In this document: positions 43,355 through 51,832 of the stretch, in pieces | Numbering within the stretch: the stretch's first letter is position 1 | Layout: the number at the start of each line of letters is the position of its first letter | DNA from: Patescibacteria group bacterium | GTDB taxonomy: Bacteria > Patescibacteriota > Patescibacteriia > Patescibacteriales > WJLG01 | NCBI GenBank assembly: GCA_028716485.1 | Contig: JAQUPS010000009.1 | Span: 1 to 53,549, forward strand | Length of the DNA: 53,549 nt | Direction: 5' to 3' | Translations under genes and position numbers: made by a program | Notes under the pieces: generated by a model | What the model saw: the letters and a program-made list of their open reading frames with translations, nothing else | Databases searched by the model: none | Told to the model about the DNA's origin: nothing

Positions 43355-45565
43355 ATGCTATCATTAACGGCTTTTCAGACGTTCCCATTATTGAGCATGA
43401 TCTTCATGTTAAGTTTGGGAATTTTTGTTTTGAAAAACAAGAAAGATCTGTTGGGAAGATTATTTTTCATGATTTCCGTGGTTTTTGCGATTTGGACATT
43501 CGGGACTTTCATGATGTTTATCTCCACGACCGATCAGCAAATAATTTTTTGGGACAGATTCATTTATCTGGGTGTTGTTTTCATGCCTGCTTTTCAGTAT
43601 CATTTCAGCCTGCTGATCACTAAATATACTAAGCGAAGAAAAAATTTATTGATCGTCGCTTATGTCCTTTCTGGAATTTTTTTAATTCTCAGCCGCAGCA
43701 ATTATTTCGTTGATGGAGTTTTCCGTTACCGCTGGGGCGCCCATACGGAGGCCGGTATTTTCCACCATTTTTTCATGGCCTTTTTCTTCTTTTACATTTT
43801 TGCTCTGATTTTTAATATCATCGTTCAGTTCAGGGGATCACTGATCAAAGTGGAAAGATTCAAGCTGGCGCTGATCGCTATCGGCTTCGTGATCTTGAAT
43901 TTGGTCGGCGGTCTCGGTTTCCTGCCGGCTTATAAAATTTCTATCTATTCGCCGGTTTCTTTACTAGCGCCGCTGGCTTTTTCAATAATCATCGCTTATA
44001 CGATACTGCGTTATCGTTTCATGGATATCCGCACTGCGGCCAGAAGAACATTCATTTATTCTTTCCTGACACTTTATACTTTTATTTTTTTAATCGTTTT
44101 TAGCTGGGGTTTGGAAAGTTCTTTTGTTCAGGCAAGCCTGAGAAATATCATTTTGATTGTTATCATTTCTTCCTTGCTGTTCACGGCCGGGTTTTATTTA
44201 TTAGAATCTTTATTGTTGCATATCGCCAATAAATACCTATTCGCCGGATTATATAATTATCAGGAAACAATTCGGCACTTATCAAGAAAGTTGACTTATT
44301 ATAATGATCTTGATGAAATTATAAATTTGATCGTCGGGACGATAAAATCAACGATCAGACTTAATCGCGCCGGAGTTTTGCTGGTTAAAAAATTCCAGAA
44401 ACCGGTTCGATTCGAGATTGCCAAGGTTGTCGGATTTAATGAACATAACGGCATCAGTTTGGTAAAAGACAGTTTTCTGACCAAGTATTTGGAGAAAACC
44501 CGCGAGCCGATCGTGGCTGACGAATTGGCGCTTTTAGCGCGAGACGCCAAGAGCGCCGCGGAAAGGAAGAACTTTCAGAAGCTTTATGAAAATATGTTTC
44601 ATATTGAAGCTTCAATTTGCTTGCCGCTGATCAATGAAAAAAAACTAATCGGTATTATAGTTTTAGGCGCCAAGATTTCCGGCGGCGCCTATACCAACGA
44701 AGACTTGGAATTGCTCTCCGTGCTGGCGAACCAGGCCGGCATTGCCATCAATAACGCCCGGCTTTATCAGCAAGTAAAAGATTTTAATCAGATTTTGCGC
44801 ACAAAAGTCGATGAGCAGACCAAGCAATTGAAAAACGAAGCGAAAGAATTGGCGGAAAAAAACGCCAGCCTTAATAAGACGCTGGAAGTCAAGAATGAAT
44901 TTTTGCGCATCGTCAATCATCAGCTCAATACGCCCGTTTCCATCATCAAGAATTCTATTTTTATGATGAATAATAAGTCGTTTGACACGGAGAAGGGCCT
45001 GTCTTTCATTAATGAAGGGGTAAAACGGATTGAGGGCGTTTTGAAGGATTTTTGGAAGGCATTTGCCGTCGAAGGCGAGGGGATTAAATTAAATTTAAAA
45101 AGAACTGATTTGTTATTGATGATTGAAAAATTAGTGGCGGATGCCGGACGCTTGCAAGCTGTCAATGACAAAGGATTGATGATCCGGATTTTGCGCAAAC
45201 AAAAGATTCCCAAGGTGAGCACCGATCCGGTGCAGATATCCCAGGTTATCAGCAACTTATTGGACAATGCCATCGCCTATACTCCCAACGGCGTGATAAT
45301 TTTTTCATTTGACGTTTCCGAGAAAGGTTTTGTGAAAGTTATGATTACTGACAGCGGCTATGGGATAGACAAGAAAGACCGGATCGGCCTCTTTGAAAAA
45401 TTTCACCGCGGCGATAAAGCCAAGCAATACCGGCCGGGCGGTTCGGGTCTGGGTTTGTATGTCGCCAGAAAAATAGTCCAAGCCAATGGCGGCGATCTTA
45501 AACTGGACAGATCTGAATTAAACAAGGGCTCGACTTTCAGTTTTACGGTGCCGGTTTGGAGGTAA
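43355..45565 (+). CDS. Sensor histidine kinase with 7TM, GAF and kinase domains
   Basis: 736 residues. The N-terminal ~270 residues contain several membrane segments of the type found in 7TM-like sensor kinases, then a GAF domain (about 315-475), a coiled coil, the dimerisation helix with H522 in RIVNHQLNTPVSII, and the ATPase domain with NLLDNAIAYTPNG, DSGYGIDKKD and GGSGLGLYVARKI. It should sense an intramembrane or cytoplasmic signal and phosphorylate the receiver protein at 41588. Input unknown. The stop codon lies in its terminator hairpin. Confidence 0.93.
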   Translation: MLSLTAFQTFPLLSMIFMLSLGIFVLKNKKDLLGRLFFMISVVFAIWTFGTFMMFISTTDQQIIFWDRFIYLGVVFMPAFQYHFSLLITKYTKRRKNLLIVAYVLSGIFLILSRSNYFVDGVFRYRWGAHTEAGIFHHFFMAFFFFYIFALIFNIIVQFRGSLIKVERFKLALIAIGFVILNLVGGLGFLPAYKISIYSPVSLLAPLAFSIIIAYTILRYRFMDIRTAARRTFIYSFLTLYTFIFLIVFSWGLESSFVQASLRNIILIVIISSLLFTAGFYLLESLLLHIANKYLFAGLYNYQETIRHLSRKLTYYNDLDEIINLIVGTIKSTIRLNRAGVLLVKKFQKPVRFEIAKVVGFNEHNGISLVKDSFLTKYLEKTREPIVADELALLARDAKSAAERKNFQKLYENMFHIEASICLPLINEKKLIGIIVLGAKISGGAYTNEDLELLSVLANQAGIAINNARLYQQVKDFNQILRTKVDEQTKQLKNEAKELAEKNASLNKTLEVKNEFLRIVNHQLNTPVSIIKNSIFMMNNKSFDTEKGLSFINEGVKRIEGVLKDFWKAFAVEGEGIKLNLKRTDLLLMIEKLVADAGRLQAVNDKGLMIRILRKQKIPKVSTDPVQISQVISNLLDNAIAYTPNGVIIFSFDVSEKGFVKVMITDSGYGIDKKDRIGLFEKFHRGDKAKQYRPGGSGLGLYVARKIVQANGGDLKLDRSELNKGSTFSFTVPVWR

Positions 45566-45591
45566 TGATGCCGGCATCATTACCTTTTTTT
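45561..45591 (+). terminator. Histidine kinase terminator
   Basis: GGTAATGATGCC followed directly by its complement GGCATCATTACC and TTTTTTT. The stem contains the stop codon. Confidence 0.92.
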
Positions 45592-45733
45592 GTCATCCTG
45601 AGCTGGTGCCGTCAGGCACCGGCGAAGGATCTATTTTAAATGAACCCCATATTTCCAAAACCAAAATTTTTGTCGTCTAAGCGACCATCATCTTCATAAT
45701 AGATCCTTCGCGCGGCGCTCAGGATGACAAAAA
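45587..45733 (+). repeat. Dispersed inverted repeat of the GTCATCCTGAGC type
   Basis: Outer arms TTTTTGTCATCCTGAGC (45587) and GCTCAGGATGACAAAAA (45717); inner arms CGAAGGATCTATT (45623) and AATAGATCCTTCG (45698); a small hairpin GGTGCC-GTCA-GGCACC lies in the left arm. This sequence type is a widespread intergenic repeat in many bacteria. A fragment (TTGTCATCCTGAC) also lies at about 17878-17890. Confidence 0.8.
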
Positions 45734-45775
45734 GAGGACGGCTATCGATGATAAAATAATATATAGATTGCATAA

Positions 45776-45808
45776 ACAAAAATCCACAGATGAAACTGTG
45801 GATTTTTG
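45776..45808. terminator. Bidirectional terminator at the end of clpB
   Basis: AATCCACAG and CTGTGGATT around ATGAAA, with A-run before and T-run after, so usable from both strands. It lies 30 nt beyond the clpB stop. Confidence 0.85.
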
Positions 45809-45837
45809 TTATATTTTTTTGTATTATGTGTTACGTT

Positions 45838-48495
45838 CTACGCGACTTTCAATAATACTTTATTCTCCACCCCCAAATCAATTGAAACCTTATCGCCATC
45901 TTTAATTTTACCTTCAATTATTTCCAAAGATAATTCGTCGAGAATGCGGTTTTGGATCAGCCGTTTTAACGGCCGGGCGCCATAAGTGATGTCAAAGCCT
46001 TCGTCAGACAGCATTTTTTTCACCTTGGCGCTGATTTTCAGAGTAATGTCTTTGTTGCGCAAACGAGTCTGCACTTTGGCCAATTCCAAATCAACGATGC
46101 GTTCCAGCGCGGCTTTGTCCAGCGAATGGAAGACGACGATTTCGTCGATGCGGTTCAGAAATTCCAATTTGAAATGGTCGCGCAATTTTTTGTCGATCTG
46201 CTCTTTCATTTCCTTGTAGCCGATTTCGCGCTCGCTTTTCGCTTCTTCATTATCATGGAAGCCGATGGAAAATTTCTTGATGATTTCATTGCCCAGATTG
46301 GAAGTCATGATAACGATAGTGTTTTTGAAATTGACTATCCGGCCCTTGGAATCGGTGATGCGGCCGTCATCCAAAATTTGCAGCATAATATTGAAAACGT
46401 CCGGGTCGGCTTTTTCCATTTCATCAAAAAGTATCACACTATACGGGCGGCGGCGGATTTTTTCCGTTAATTGTCCGCCTTCTTCGTGGCCGATATAGCC
46501 GGGCGGCGAGCCGATGATTTTGGCCACCGAATGCTTTTCCATATATTCGCTCATATCGATTCTGATCAAAGCGTTTTCGTCATCGAACATAAAACCGGCC
46601 AGCGCTTTGGCTAACTGGGTTTTACCCACGCCGGTCGGGCCGACAAAGAGAAAGGATCCGATCGGCCGGCTTTCCTCGTTGATGCCGGCGCGAGAACGGC
46701 GGATGGCATTGGCAATGGCGGTAATGGCCTCATCCTGGCCGACGACTTTTTTCTTCAATTCTTCTTCGAGATGCGTCAGCTTTTGCGTTTCCGATTCCAA
46801 CATTTTGGAAAGGGGAATGCCGGTCCAGCGAGCGACGACTTTGGCGATATCTTCGCTATCAACCTCTTCTTTTAAGATCGATTGGCCGCTTTTTTGGATT
46901 TCGGCCAGCTCTTTCTCGTTTTTTTTCACTTCCTTTTCCAGGGCCGGAATCTGGCCATAGCGGATTTCCGCGACTATCATTAAATCATCGCCGCGGCGTT
47001 CGGCTATTTCCGATTGGATTTTCAGTTCGTCGATTTTTCTTTTTGATTCGCGGATTTTGGAAATGGCGGTTTTTTCATTCTTCCAATGCAATTCCAATTG
47101 GTTAGCTTTTTCTTTAAGTTCCTCTAAATTTTTATTCAGCTCGGTAACTTCGGGCGAGTTTTTTACTTCTTTTCCCTTAGTCAAACCCATCTTGGTAATT
47201 TCCAAACGGCGGATTTCTTTTTGCATTTTTTCCAGATCTTCCGGCGTGGAATCAACCTGCATCCGCAAGGCCGAAGTGGCTTCGTCAATTAAGTCAATCG
47301 CTTTATCCGGCAAAAATCGGTCGGTGATATAGCGGGTGGAAAGTTTGGCCGCGGCAATCAAAGCTTCATCGGTAATTCTGATGCCGTGATGGACTTCGTA
47401 TTTTTCTTTGATGCCTCTTAAGATATCAATCGTATCCTCAACTGTCGGCTCGGTAACATAAATTGGCTGGAAGCGGCGTTCCAGCGCTTGGTCTTTTTCA
47501 ATATATTTTTGATATTCTTTGGTGGTTGTCGCGCCGATGGTGTGGATTTTGCCGCGCGCCAAGGCCGGCTTTAACATATTGGAAGCATCCATCGCGCCCT
47601 CGGAGGCTCCGGCGCCGACCAAAGTATGCAACTCATCGATAAACAAGATTACGCCACCGTCCTGCGATTCGATTTCCTTGATTACGGCTTTTAGGCGCTC
47701 TTCAAATTCGCCGCGGAATTTGGCGCCGGCGATCAGCGCGCCCAAATCCAGCGAAACGATTTTTTTATTGCGCAGATTTTCCGGCACGTCATTGGCGATT
47801 ATTTTTTGCGCCAAGCCCTCGACGATGGCGGTTTTTCCCGTGCCCGCGTCGCCGATCAGGACCGGATTGTTCTTGGTGCGGCGCAATAAGACCTGCATAA
47901 TGCGGCGGATTTCCGTGTCGCGGCCGATTACCGGGTCAAGCTTTTTCTCTCTGGCCAATTCGGTCAAGTCAACCGTGTATTTTTCCAGCACGCGGTATCT
48001 GACTTCCGGATCGGGTTCGGTGATATTTTTCCCGCCGCGCAATTCGCTTAAGATTTTCAAGACATTTTCATACTCGACGCCGAATTTAAGCAGGATTTGC
48101 TGAGCCGGAGTTTTGATGCCGATCAAAGCAAGCAAGATATGTTCGGTGGAAATAAATTCATCTTTCATCTTGTCAGCTTCCTTTTTGGCGCGCTCCAAAA
48201 TAAAGGCCGCTTCGGCCGAGCCGGAAACCGTGCCTACGGCGCCGTCGCCGAATGCCTGCGAACCGCGGCCGGAAAATGATTTGGGCATTTTTTCCAGCTT
48301 ATCAAAAACTTCATCCCTGACTTTTTCCGGGTCGATCTGCGCTTTTTCCAAAATCGGCTTGACCAGGCTTTCGTCCTGGTCGAGCAGGGAAGCGAGCAAG
48401 TGCAAAGCCTCGATATTCTGCTGGCCGTATTCTTGGGCGATAATCTGAGCGTTGATGATAGCTTCCTGGGATTTTGTGGTAAATTTATTGAACAT
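45838..48495 (-). CDS. clpB: ATP-dependent disaggregase ClpB
   Basis: 885 residues. Clp N-domain repeats (1-145), AAA1 with Walker [10 protein letters not shown] and Walker [12 protein letters not shown], the long coiled-coil middle domain (about 405-525, with [13 protein letters not shown] and [14 protein letters not shown]) that separates ClpB from ClpA/ClpC, then AAA2 with [12 protein letters not shown] and [10 protein letters not shown], and the C-terminal domain. It resolves aggregated proteins with DnaK. A perfect CIRCE operator and a consensus promoter lie upstream, so HrcA control is expected. The start has no clear Shine-Dalgarno sequence. Confidence 0.96.
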   Translation of the reverse strand: MFNKFTTKSQEAIINAQIIAQEYGQQNIEALHLLASLLDQDESLVKPILEKAQIDPEKVRDEVFDKLEKMPKSFSGRGSQAFGDGAVGTVSGSAEAAFILERAKKEADKMKDEFISTEHILLALIGIKTPAQQILLKFGVEYENVLKILSELRGGKNITEPDPEVRYRVLEKYTVDLTELAREKKLDPVIGRDTEIRRIMQVLLRRTKNNPVLIGDAGTGKTAIVEGLAQKIIANDVPENLRNKKIVSLDLGALIAGAKFRGEFEERLKAVIKEIESQDGGVILFIDELHTLVGAGASEGAMDASNMLKPALARGKIHTIGATTTKEYQKYIEKDQALERRFQPIYVTEPTVEDTIDILRGIKEKYEVHHGIRITDEALIAAAKLSTRYITDRFLPDKAIDLIDEATSALRMQVDSTPEDLEKMQKEIRRLEITKMGLTKGKEVKNSPEVTELNKNLEELKEKANQLELHWKNEKTAISKIRESKRKIDELKIQSEIAERRGDDLMIVAEIRYGQIPALEKEVKKNEKELAEIQKSGQSILKEEVDSEDIAKVVARWTGIPLSKMLESETQKLTHLEEELKKKVVGQDEAITAIANAIRRSRAGINEESRPIGSFLFVGPTGVGKTQLAKALAGFMFDDENALIRIDMSEYMEKHSVAKIIGSPPGYIGHEEGGQLTEKIRRRPYSVILFDEMEKADPDVFNIMLQILDDGRITDSKGRIVNFKNTIVIMTSNLGNEIIKKFSIGFHDNEEAKSEREIGYKEMKEQIDKKLRDHFKLEFLNRIDEIVVFHSLDKAALERIVDLELAKVQTRLRNKDITLKISAKVKKMLSDEGFDITYGARPLKRLIQNRILDELSLEIIEGKIKDGDKVSIDLGVENKVLLKVA

Positions 48496-48546
48496 ATTTT
48501 AATCAATTAAAAATTAAGAATTAAGAATTAAGAATGAACTTAAATC

Positions 48547-48573
48547 TTAGCACTCGGAATAGGGGAGTGCTAA
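48547..48573. promoter_or_regulatory. CIRCE operator (HrcA site)
   Basis: TTAGCACTC, 9-nt spacer, GAGTGCTAA: a perfect match to the CIRCE consensus. It overlaps the expected start point of the clpB promoter, the usual position for HrcA repression released on heat shock. Confidence 0.97.
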
Positions 48574-48578
48574 TGATA

Positions 48579-48607
48579 AATATAGCCTAAGGCGGTTTTA
48601 CTGTCAA
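48579..48607 (-). promoter_or_regulatory. clpB promoter
   Basis: Minus strand: TTGACA (48607-48602), 17-nt spacer, TATATT (48584-48579). The start point falls in the CIRCE element. Confidence 0.9.
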
Positions 48608-48613
48608 TAGGAT

Positions 48614-48642
48614 TTGACATAAACAGTGGGATAGTTTATAAT
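48614..48642 (+). promoter_or_regulatory. Promoter of the 94-residue protein gene
   Basis: TTGACA (48614-48619), 17-nt spacer, TATAAT (48637-48642), fully consensus. It starts 7 nt from the -35 box of the divergent clpB promoter, so the two polymerases would compete. Confidence 0.9.
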
Positions 48643-48692
48643 ACTTGCAGTTCATTATCTTTTACAAACCCAATAACGCGGAGGTTTAAATT

Positions 48693-48977
48693 ATGGAAGA
48701 GCGCGTCTTGGCTGAAAATGCAGCTCTATTATTCGAAAAAAGACTTGCTAAACATGAAAACTTCGGCGCCAAGGACGCCAAAAAAATCGAACATTATTTG
48801 GCGGATATTAAAAAATTTGAGTGTTTAAGAGAACCGTTGGGACGCATTTGTCTTTCTCTTTCCCGCCGCCGGCATCTGGAAGGAGCTGAGATTAAAATTC
48901 TGTCGCTGCTTAATCAGAATCGAAAGATTCTGGATATTCCCGAAATAGACGAACGCCGTCGCGATTACGATAATTAA
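48693..48977 (+). CDS. 94-residue soluble protein of unknown function
   Basis: Preceded by GCGGAGG and a fully consensus promoter. Highly charged and predicted mostly helical: MEERVLAENAALLFEKRLAK, KIEHYLADIKKFECLREPLG, then an Arg-rich part and DIPEIDERRRDYDN at the end. No signal peptide or known family. It is divergent from clpB and has its own terminator. Strong expression is expected from the promoter. Confidence 0.7.
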   Translation: MEERVLAENAALLFEKRLAKHENFGAKDAKKIEHYLADIKKFECLREPLGRICLSLSRRRHLEGAEIKILSLLNQNRKILDIPEIDERRRDYDN

Positions 48978-48986
48978 TATCGGCCA

Positions 48987-49016
48987 ATTCCATCTGCAAA
49001 AGCGGGTGGATTTTTT
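48987..49016 (+). terminator. Weak rho-independent terminator
   Basis: TCCATC pairs with GGTGGA (one wobble), followed by TTTTTT. Confidence 0.5.
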
Positions 49017-49029
49017 ATTAGTTAGCGTC

Positions 49030-49035
49030 TATAAT
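49030..49035 (+). promoter_or_regulatory. -10 box of a leaderless promoter
   Basis: TATAAT ends 6 nt before the ATG at 49042, the same spacing as at 19990/20002. The -35 region is poor (no clear TTGACA 17 nt upstream). Confidence 0.45.
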
Positions 49036-49041
49036 GAATTT

Positions 49042-50265
49042 ATGGAAACAATATCAATTTTAGGCGTCAAAATTTCCAATATTAGCAAAGATGAAGCTTT
49101 GGCGAGAGCCAAGGAGTTCTTAGTTGACGGCCAACAGCATTTTATCGTCACCCCCAATCCGGAAATTATCTTGGCCGCCGACCGCGACGAAGAATTATTT
49201 TATATCCTCAATAGCGCTGATTTAAGCTTGGGCGACGGTATCGGTTTAAAAATGGCTTCCTGGCTGATAGGCAAAAACTTAAAAAGGATCACCGGCGCTG
49301 ACTTCACGTCCGACTTGTTGGATTTGGCCTTGGCCGAAAAAAAGCGCGTCGGAATTTTGCTTTGGAAAAATGGTTTGTCCAAAAAAACCGAAGTCGAAGA
49401 CGCTCTGCGCTTAAAATATCCGACGCTTGATTTTTTTGTGGAAAGCATCGGCCGCGAGCCTGACGCGGAATTAAGCGAGAAATTTTTGAATTTCGCGCCG
49501 CAGGTCGTTTTCGTCGGTTTCGGCAACCCCAGCCAGGAAAAATTTATTTTTCATAACTTAAATAATATTCCCTCGGCCAGAATATTGATCGGCGTAGGCG
49601 GGACTTTTGATTTCCTCACCGGCCACCGCCGGCGCGCGCTGAAAATCATCCGCCAGGCCGGCTTGGAATGGCTGTGGAGATTTTTTTTCAGCCGCCAGAA
49701 AATCGGCCAGCCAAGAGCGCGAAGGATCCGCGACGCGGTAATTATTTTCCCCTGGGAATTCATCAAAAGGCAATTTATCCACCCGCTATTTTATCGCCCC
49801 AATGTCGTCTGCCTATTGTATAAAAAAGACGGCGACAGATTTAAAATTTTAATCGCCGAACGCCAGAACGAACCCGGCCATTGGCAATTGCCGCAAGGCG
49901 GAACCGAAGGCGAAAGCTTGCTGATTGCCGGCGCGCGGGAATTGCGCGAAGAAATCAATACTGACAAATTTATTCCCAAACGGGTTTTTAAAAATCTGTA
50001 TCGCTATAAATTCGGCAACCGCCCGGGCGAAACCAGCATGCAGGCCAAATCCCGCCAGCGCCACACCGGCTACAAAGGCCAGTCGCAGGGATTATTCATC
50101 GCCGAATTCACCGGCCGCGATGAAGATATTAAAGTAAATTTTTGGGATCATTCGGCTTGGAAATGGGTTGACTCGGAAAAATTAGTCGACTCCGTCCACC
50201 TGATCCGCAAGCGCTCGGCGCAGAGATTCTTGAAAAAATTCAAGGAATTCGTGAAGCAGAAATAG
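49042..50265 (+). CDS. WecG/TagA glycosyltransferase fused to a Nudix hydrolase
   Basis: 407 residues from the ATG at 49042; a GTG 36 nt upstream overlaps the terminator and promoter. Residues 1-240 are a GT26 WecG/TagA/CpsF domain: FIVTPNPEIILAA, SLGDGIGLKMAS, VVFVGFGNPSQEKFI, GVGGTFDFLTGHRRRA and QAGLEWLWRF. Residues about 250-400 are an RppH-like Nudix domain: GHWQLPQGGTEGESLLIAG and ARELREEI, with the Nudix box one residue shorter than GX5EX7REUXEE. The first half would add N-acetylmannosamine or a related sugar to a lipid-linked acceptor; the second could hydrolyse nucleotide sugars, dinucleotides or RNA 5' ends. An assembly-made fusion is unlikely because the frame is continuous. Confidence 0.85.
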   Translation: METISILGVKISNISKDEALARAKEFLVDGQQHFIVTPNPEIILAADRDEELFYILNSADLSLGDGIGLKMASWLIGKNLKRITGADFTSDLLDLALAEKKRVGILLWKNGLSKKTEVEDALRLKYPTLDFFVESIGREPDAELSEKFLNFAPQVVFVGFGNPSQEKFIFHNLNNIPSARILIGVGGTFDFLTGHRRRALKIIRQAGLEWLWRFFFSRQKIGQPRARRIRDAVIIFPWEFIKRQFIHPLFYRPNVVCLLYKKDGDRFKILIAERQNEPGHWQLPQGGTEGESLLIAGARELREEINTDKFIPKRVFKNLYRYKFGNRPGETSMQAKSRQRHTGYKGQSQGLFIAEFTGRDEDIKVNFWDHSAWKWVDSEKLVDSVHLIRKRSAQRFLKKFKEFVKQK

Positions 50266-50328
50266 AAAACTGATTTTATCTGACTTTTTTAAAAAGATGT
50301 TATCATTAAGCTTCATAAAAAAATAGTT

Positions 50329-51504
50329 ATGGCGAAAAAAATGTTAAAATGTTTAAGTGGAAATCATCCTGTAACTGAAACGCTTAAGGATTTTTTTATT
50401 CCTCACAAAGGGAATAATTATCATCCCCATTCTTTGCATCCGAAAAGAATTGTTTTTCATTTAGCCGGCGCGGTAGCGGTGAAAATAATTGCGGTCTCAT
50501 TTGTTTTATTTTTTCCTCTGGGCGCTTGGCTTGCTCCCGATATGGCCGCGCAAGAATCAGAAAAAATTATCGTCCTCACTAATGATTTGAGAAAAGCCGT
50601 TAACCTTGCCCCGCTGGCGGAGAATACCAAACTGGATCAAGCGGCATATAGCAAAGTGCAGGATATGTTTTTAGATCAATACTTCGCCCATACCAGTCCG
50701 ACAGGCAAGGATTTGGCCACCTGGCTTAATCAAGTCGGTTATAGTTATTCAATGGCAGGAGAAAATTTGGCGCTGGGTTATTCTCAAGCTGACGCGGTTG
50801 TGTCTGCGTGGAAAGCGAGCCCGGCTCATTATGCCAATATTTCCGATGCCAATTTTGAAGAAATCGGCGTAGCGATGAATGATGGCCGGCTGAATGGCGG
50901 CGATACCGCGCTTATCGCTCAATATTTCGGTCGGCCGGCGCAATCCATCTCTGCCACGGCCAAGCCGACAATAAATAAAATTAAAATTGATCAAGCTCAA
51001 GCCAAGCTTTTTCTTAAAGGTCCGGCGCAAAGCGCGGAGAAAGTTTTGAACGTGGAAACGAAACTTCCGGAGCAAACGGTTTCCGCCGCCGCCATCATCA
51101 ATGGAGTTAAAATAGATTTGAGCAAGAACGATCAGAATGGTAATTGGCAGGGGAATACGCTTATCGCCAAGTCTGAAGAAAAAAATTTAACTAACCCGAC
51201 CGTTCCGGCAACTCTTGAAATAAAAGATGCTTCCGGCCAAAATTCTTACGCCGATCTTGATTGGAGCGAAATTCAGCCGATTAAAACTTCGGCCATCGAT
51301 CAATATTTGCTTTTTAAATCCAACCCTTCAAAAAACATGCTGCCGGTTTTGGGTTTAAGTAATTTATATTTATTGATTTTATTGATTTTGGCCATCGTCG
51401 CCTCCATCTTAAATATTTTTATAGAAATAAAAAAACAACATCCGAAAGTCATTTTAAACAGTTTAAGTTTGGTTGCCCTACTGGTTACATTGGTGATTCT
51501 TTGA
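50329..51504 (+). CDS. CAP-domain (SCP/PR-1, YkwD-like) membrane protein
   Basis: 391 residues. An N-terminal hydrophobic segment (about 43-65) is followed by the CAP domain: VLTNDLRKAVNLAPL, QYFAHTSPTGKDL, AGENLALGY, SPAHYANISDANFEEIGVA and ALIAQYFG. Two C-terminal membrane segments (about 343-365 and 374-391) are unusual for YkwD. CAP proteins act outside the cell; the bacterial role is poorly known. The CAP histidines and acidic residues are present. Confidence 0.85.
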   Translation: MAKKMLKCLSGNHPVTETLKDFFIPHKGNNYHPHSLHPKRIVFHLAGAVAVKIIAVSFVLFFPLGAWLAPDMAAQESEKIIVLTNDLRKAVNLAPLAENTKLDQAAYSKVQDMFLDQYFAHTSPTGKDLATWLNQVGYSYSMAGENLALGYSQADAVVSAWKASPAHYANISDANFEEIGVAMNDGRLNGGDTALIAQYFGRPAQSISATAKPTINKIKIDQAQAKLFLKGPAQSAEKVLNVETKLPEQTVSAAAIINGVKIDLSKNDQNGNWQGNTLIAKSEEKNLTNPTVPATLEIKDASGQNSYADLDWSEIQPIKTSAIDQYLLFKSNPSKNMLPVLGLSNLYLLILLILAIVASILNIFIEIKKQHPKVILNSLSLVALLVTLVIL

Positions 51505-51656
51505 ATTCAACGATTATTTGGAATATTCTGTATTGATCGCATTTAGACATTTAATAATATTACTTTGGCTGCTTTTGATTTGACTTTTTCTTAAATACCT
51601 GATAAAGTGTGAATTACAATTTACTATAACCTAAACTTTATAAGAAATTATAAAGC

Positions 51657-51770
51657 ATGGCTAAAATCCACATACATAAAGACGGTCTCCTTGATCGGTT
51701 CTATGTATGTGGTCAATATTCGAAAGGATATTGGGTTCGCAAGGACCGCCGATCGGGAGACCTTTTTTGT
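51657..51770 (+). ncRNA. Candidate structured RNA: pseudoknot with two GNRA hairpins and U-tract
   Basis: Four helices fit in about 100 nt. Stem 1: CCACATACAT (51668) with ATGTATGTGG (51703). Stem 2: GGTCTCC-TT-GATCGG (51684-51698) with CCGATC-G-GGAGACC (51749-51762), its 5' strand lying in the loop of stem 1. Between the strands are CAATATTC-GAAA-GGATATTG (51714-51733) and GGTTC-GCAA-GGACC (51734-51747), both closed by GNRA tetraloops. TTTTTT follows at 51763. Stem 2 with the T-run is terminator-like, so stems 1 and 2 form a pseudoknot or exclude each other. No known RNA family recognised. A 45-codon frame (51657-51794, MAKIHIHKDGLLDRFYVCGQ at its start) runs through it without a ribosome site. 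Together with flanks, this accounts for the 328-nt gap after 51504; nothing else is seen there. Confidence 0.55.
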
Positions 51771-51832
51771 TTTAACTGCTTAAAAATAGGCTAATTAAAC
51801 GATTTTATTTATATAAAATATAAAATATTTTT

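Noticed and set aside
45587-45733. CRISPR array or insertion sequence
   Set aside because: It is one inverted pair with no spacers and no transposase; it fits a known type of dispersed intergenic repeat.
51657-51794. 45-codon protein (CxG and FCFNC cysteines) as the main interpretation of this stretch
   Set aside because: No ribosome site, and four helices including a terminator-like one explain the sequence better; kept as the alternative.
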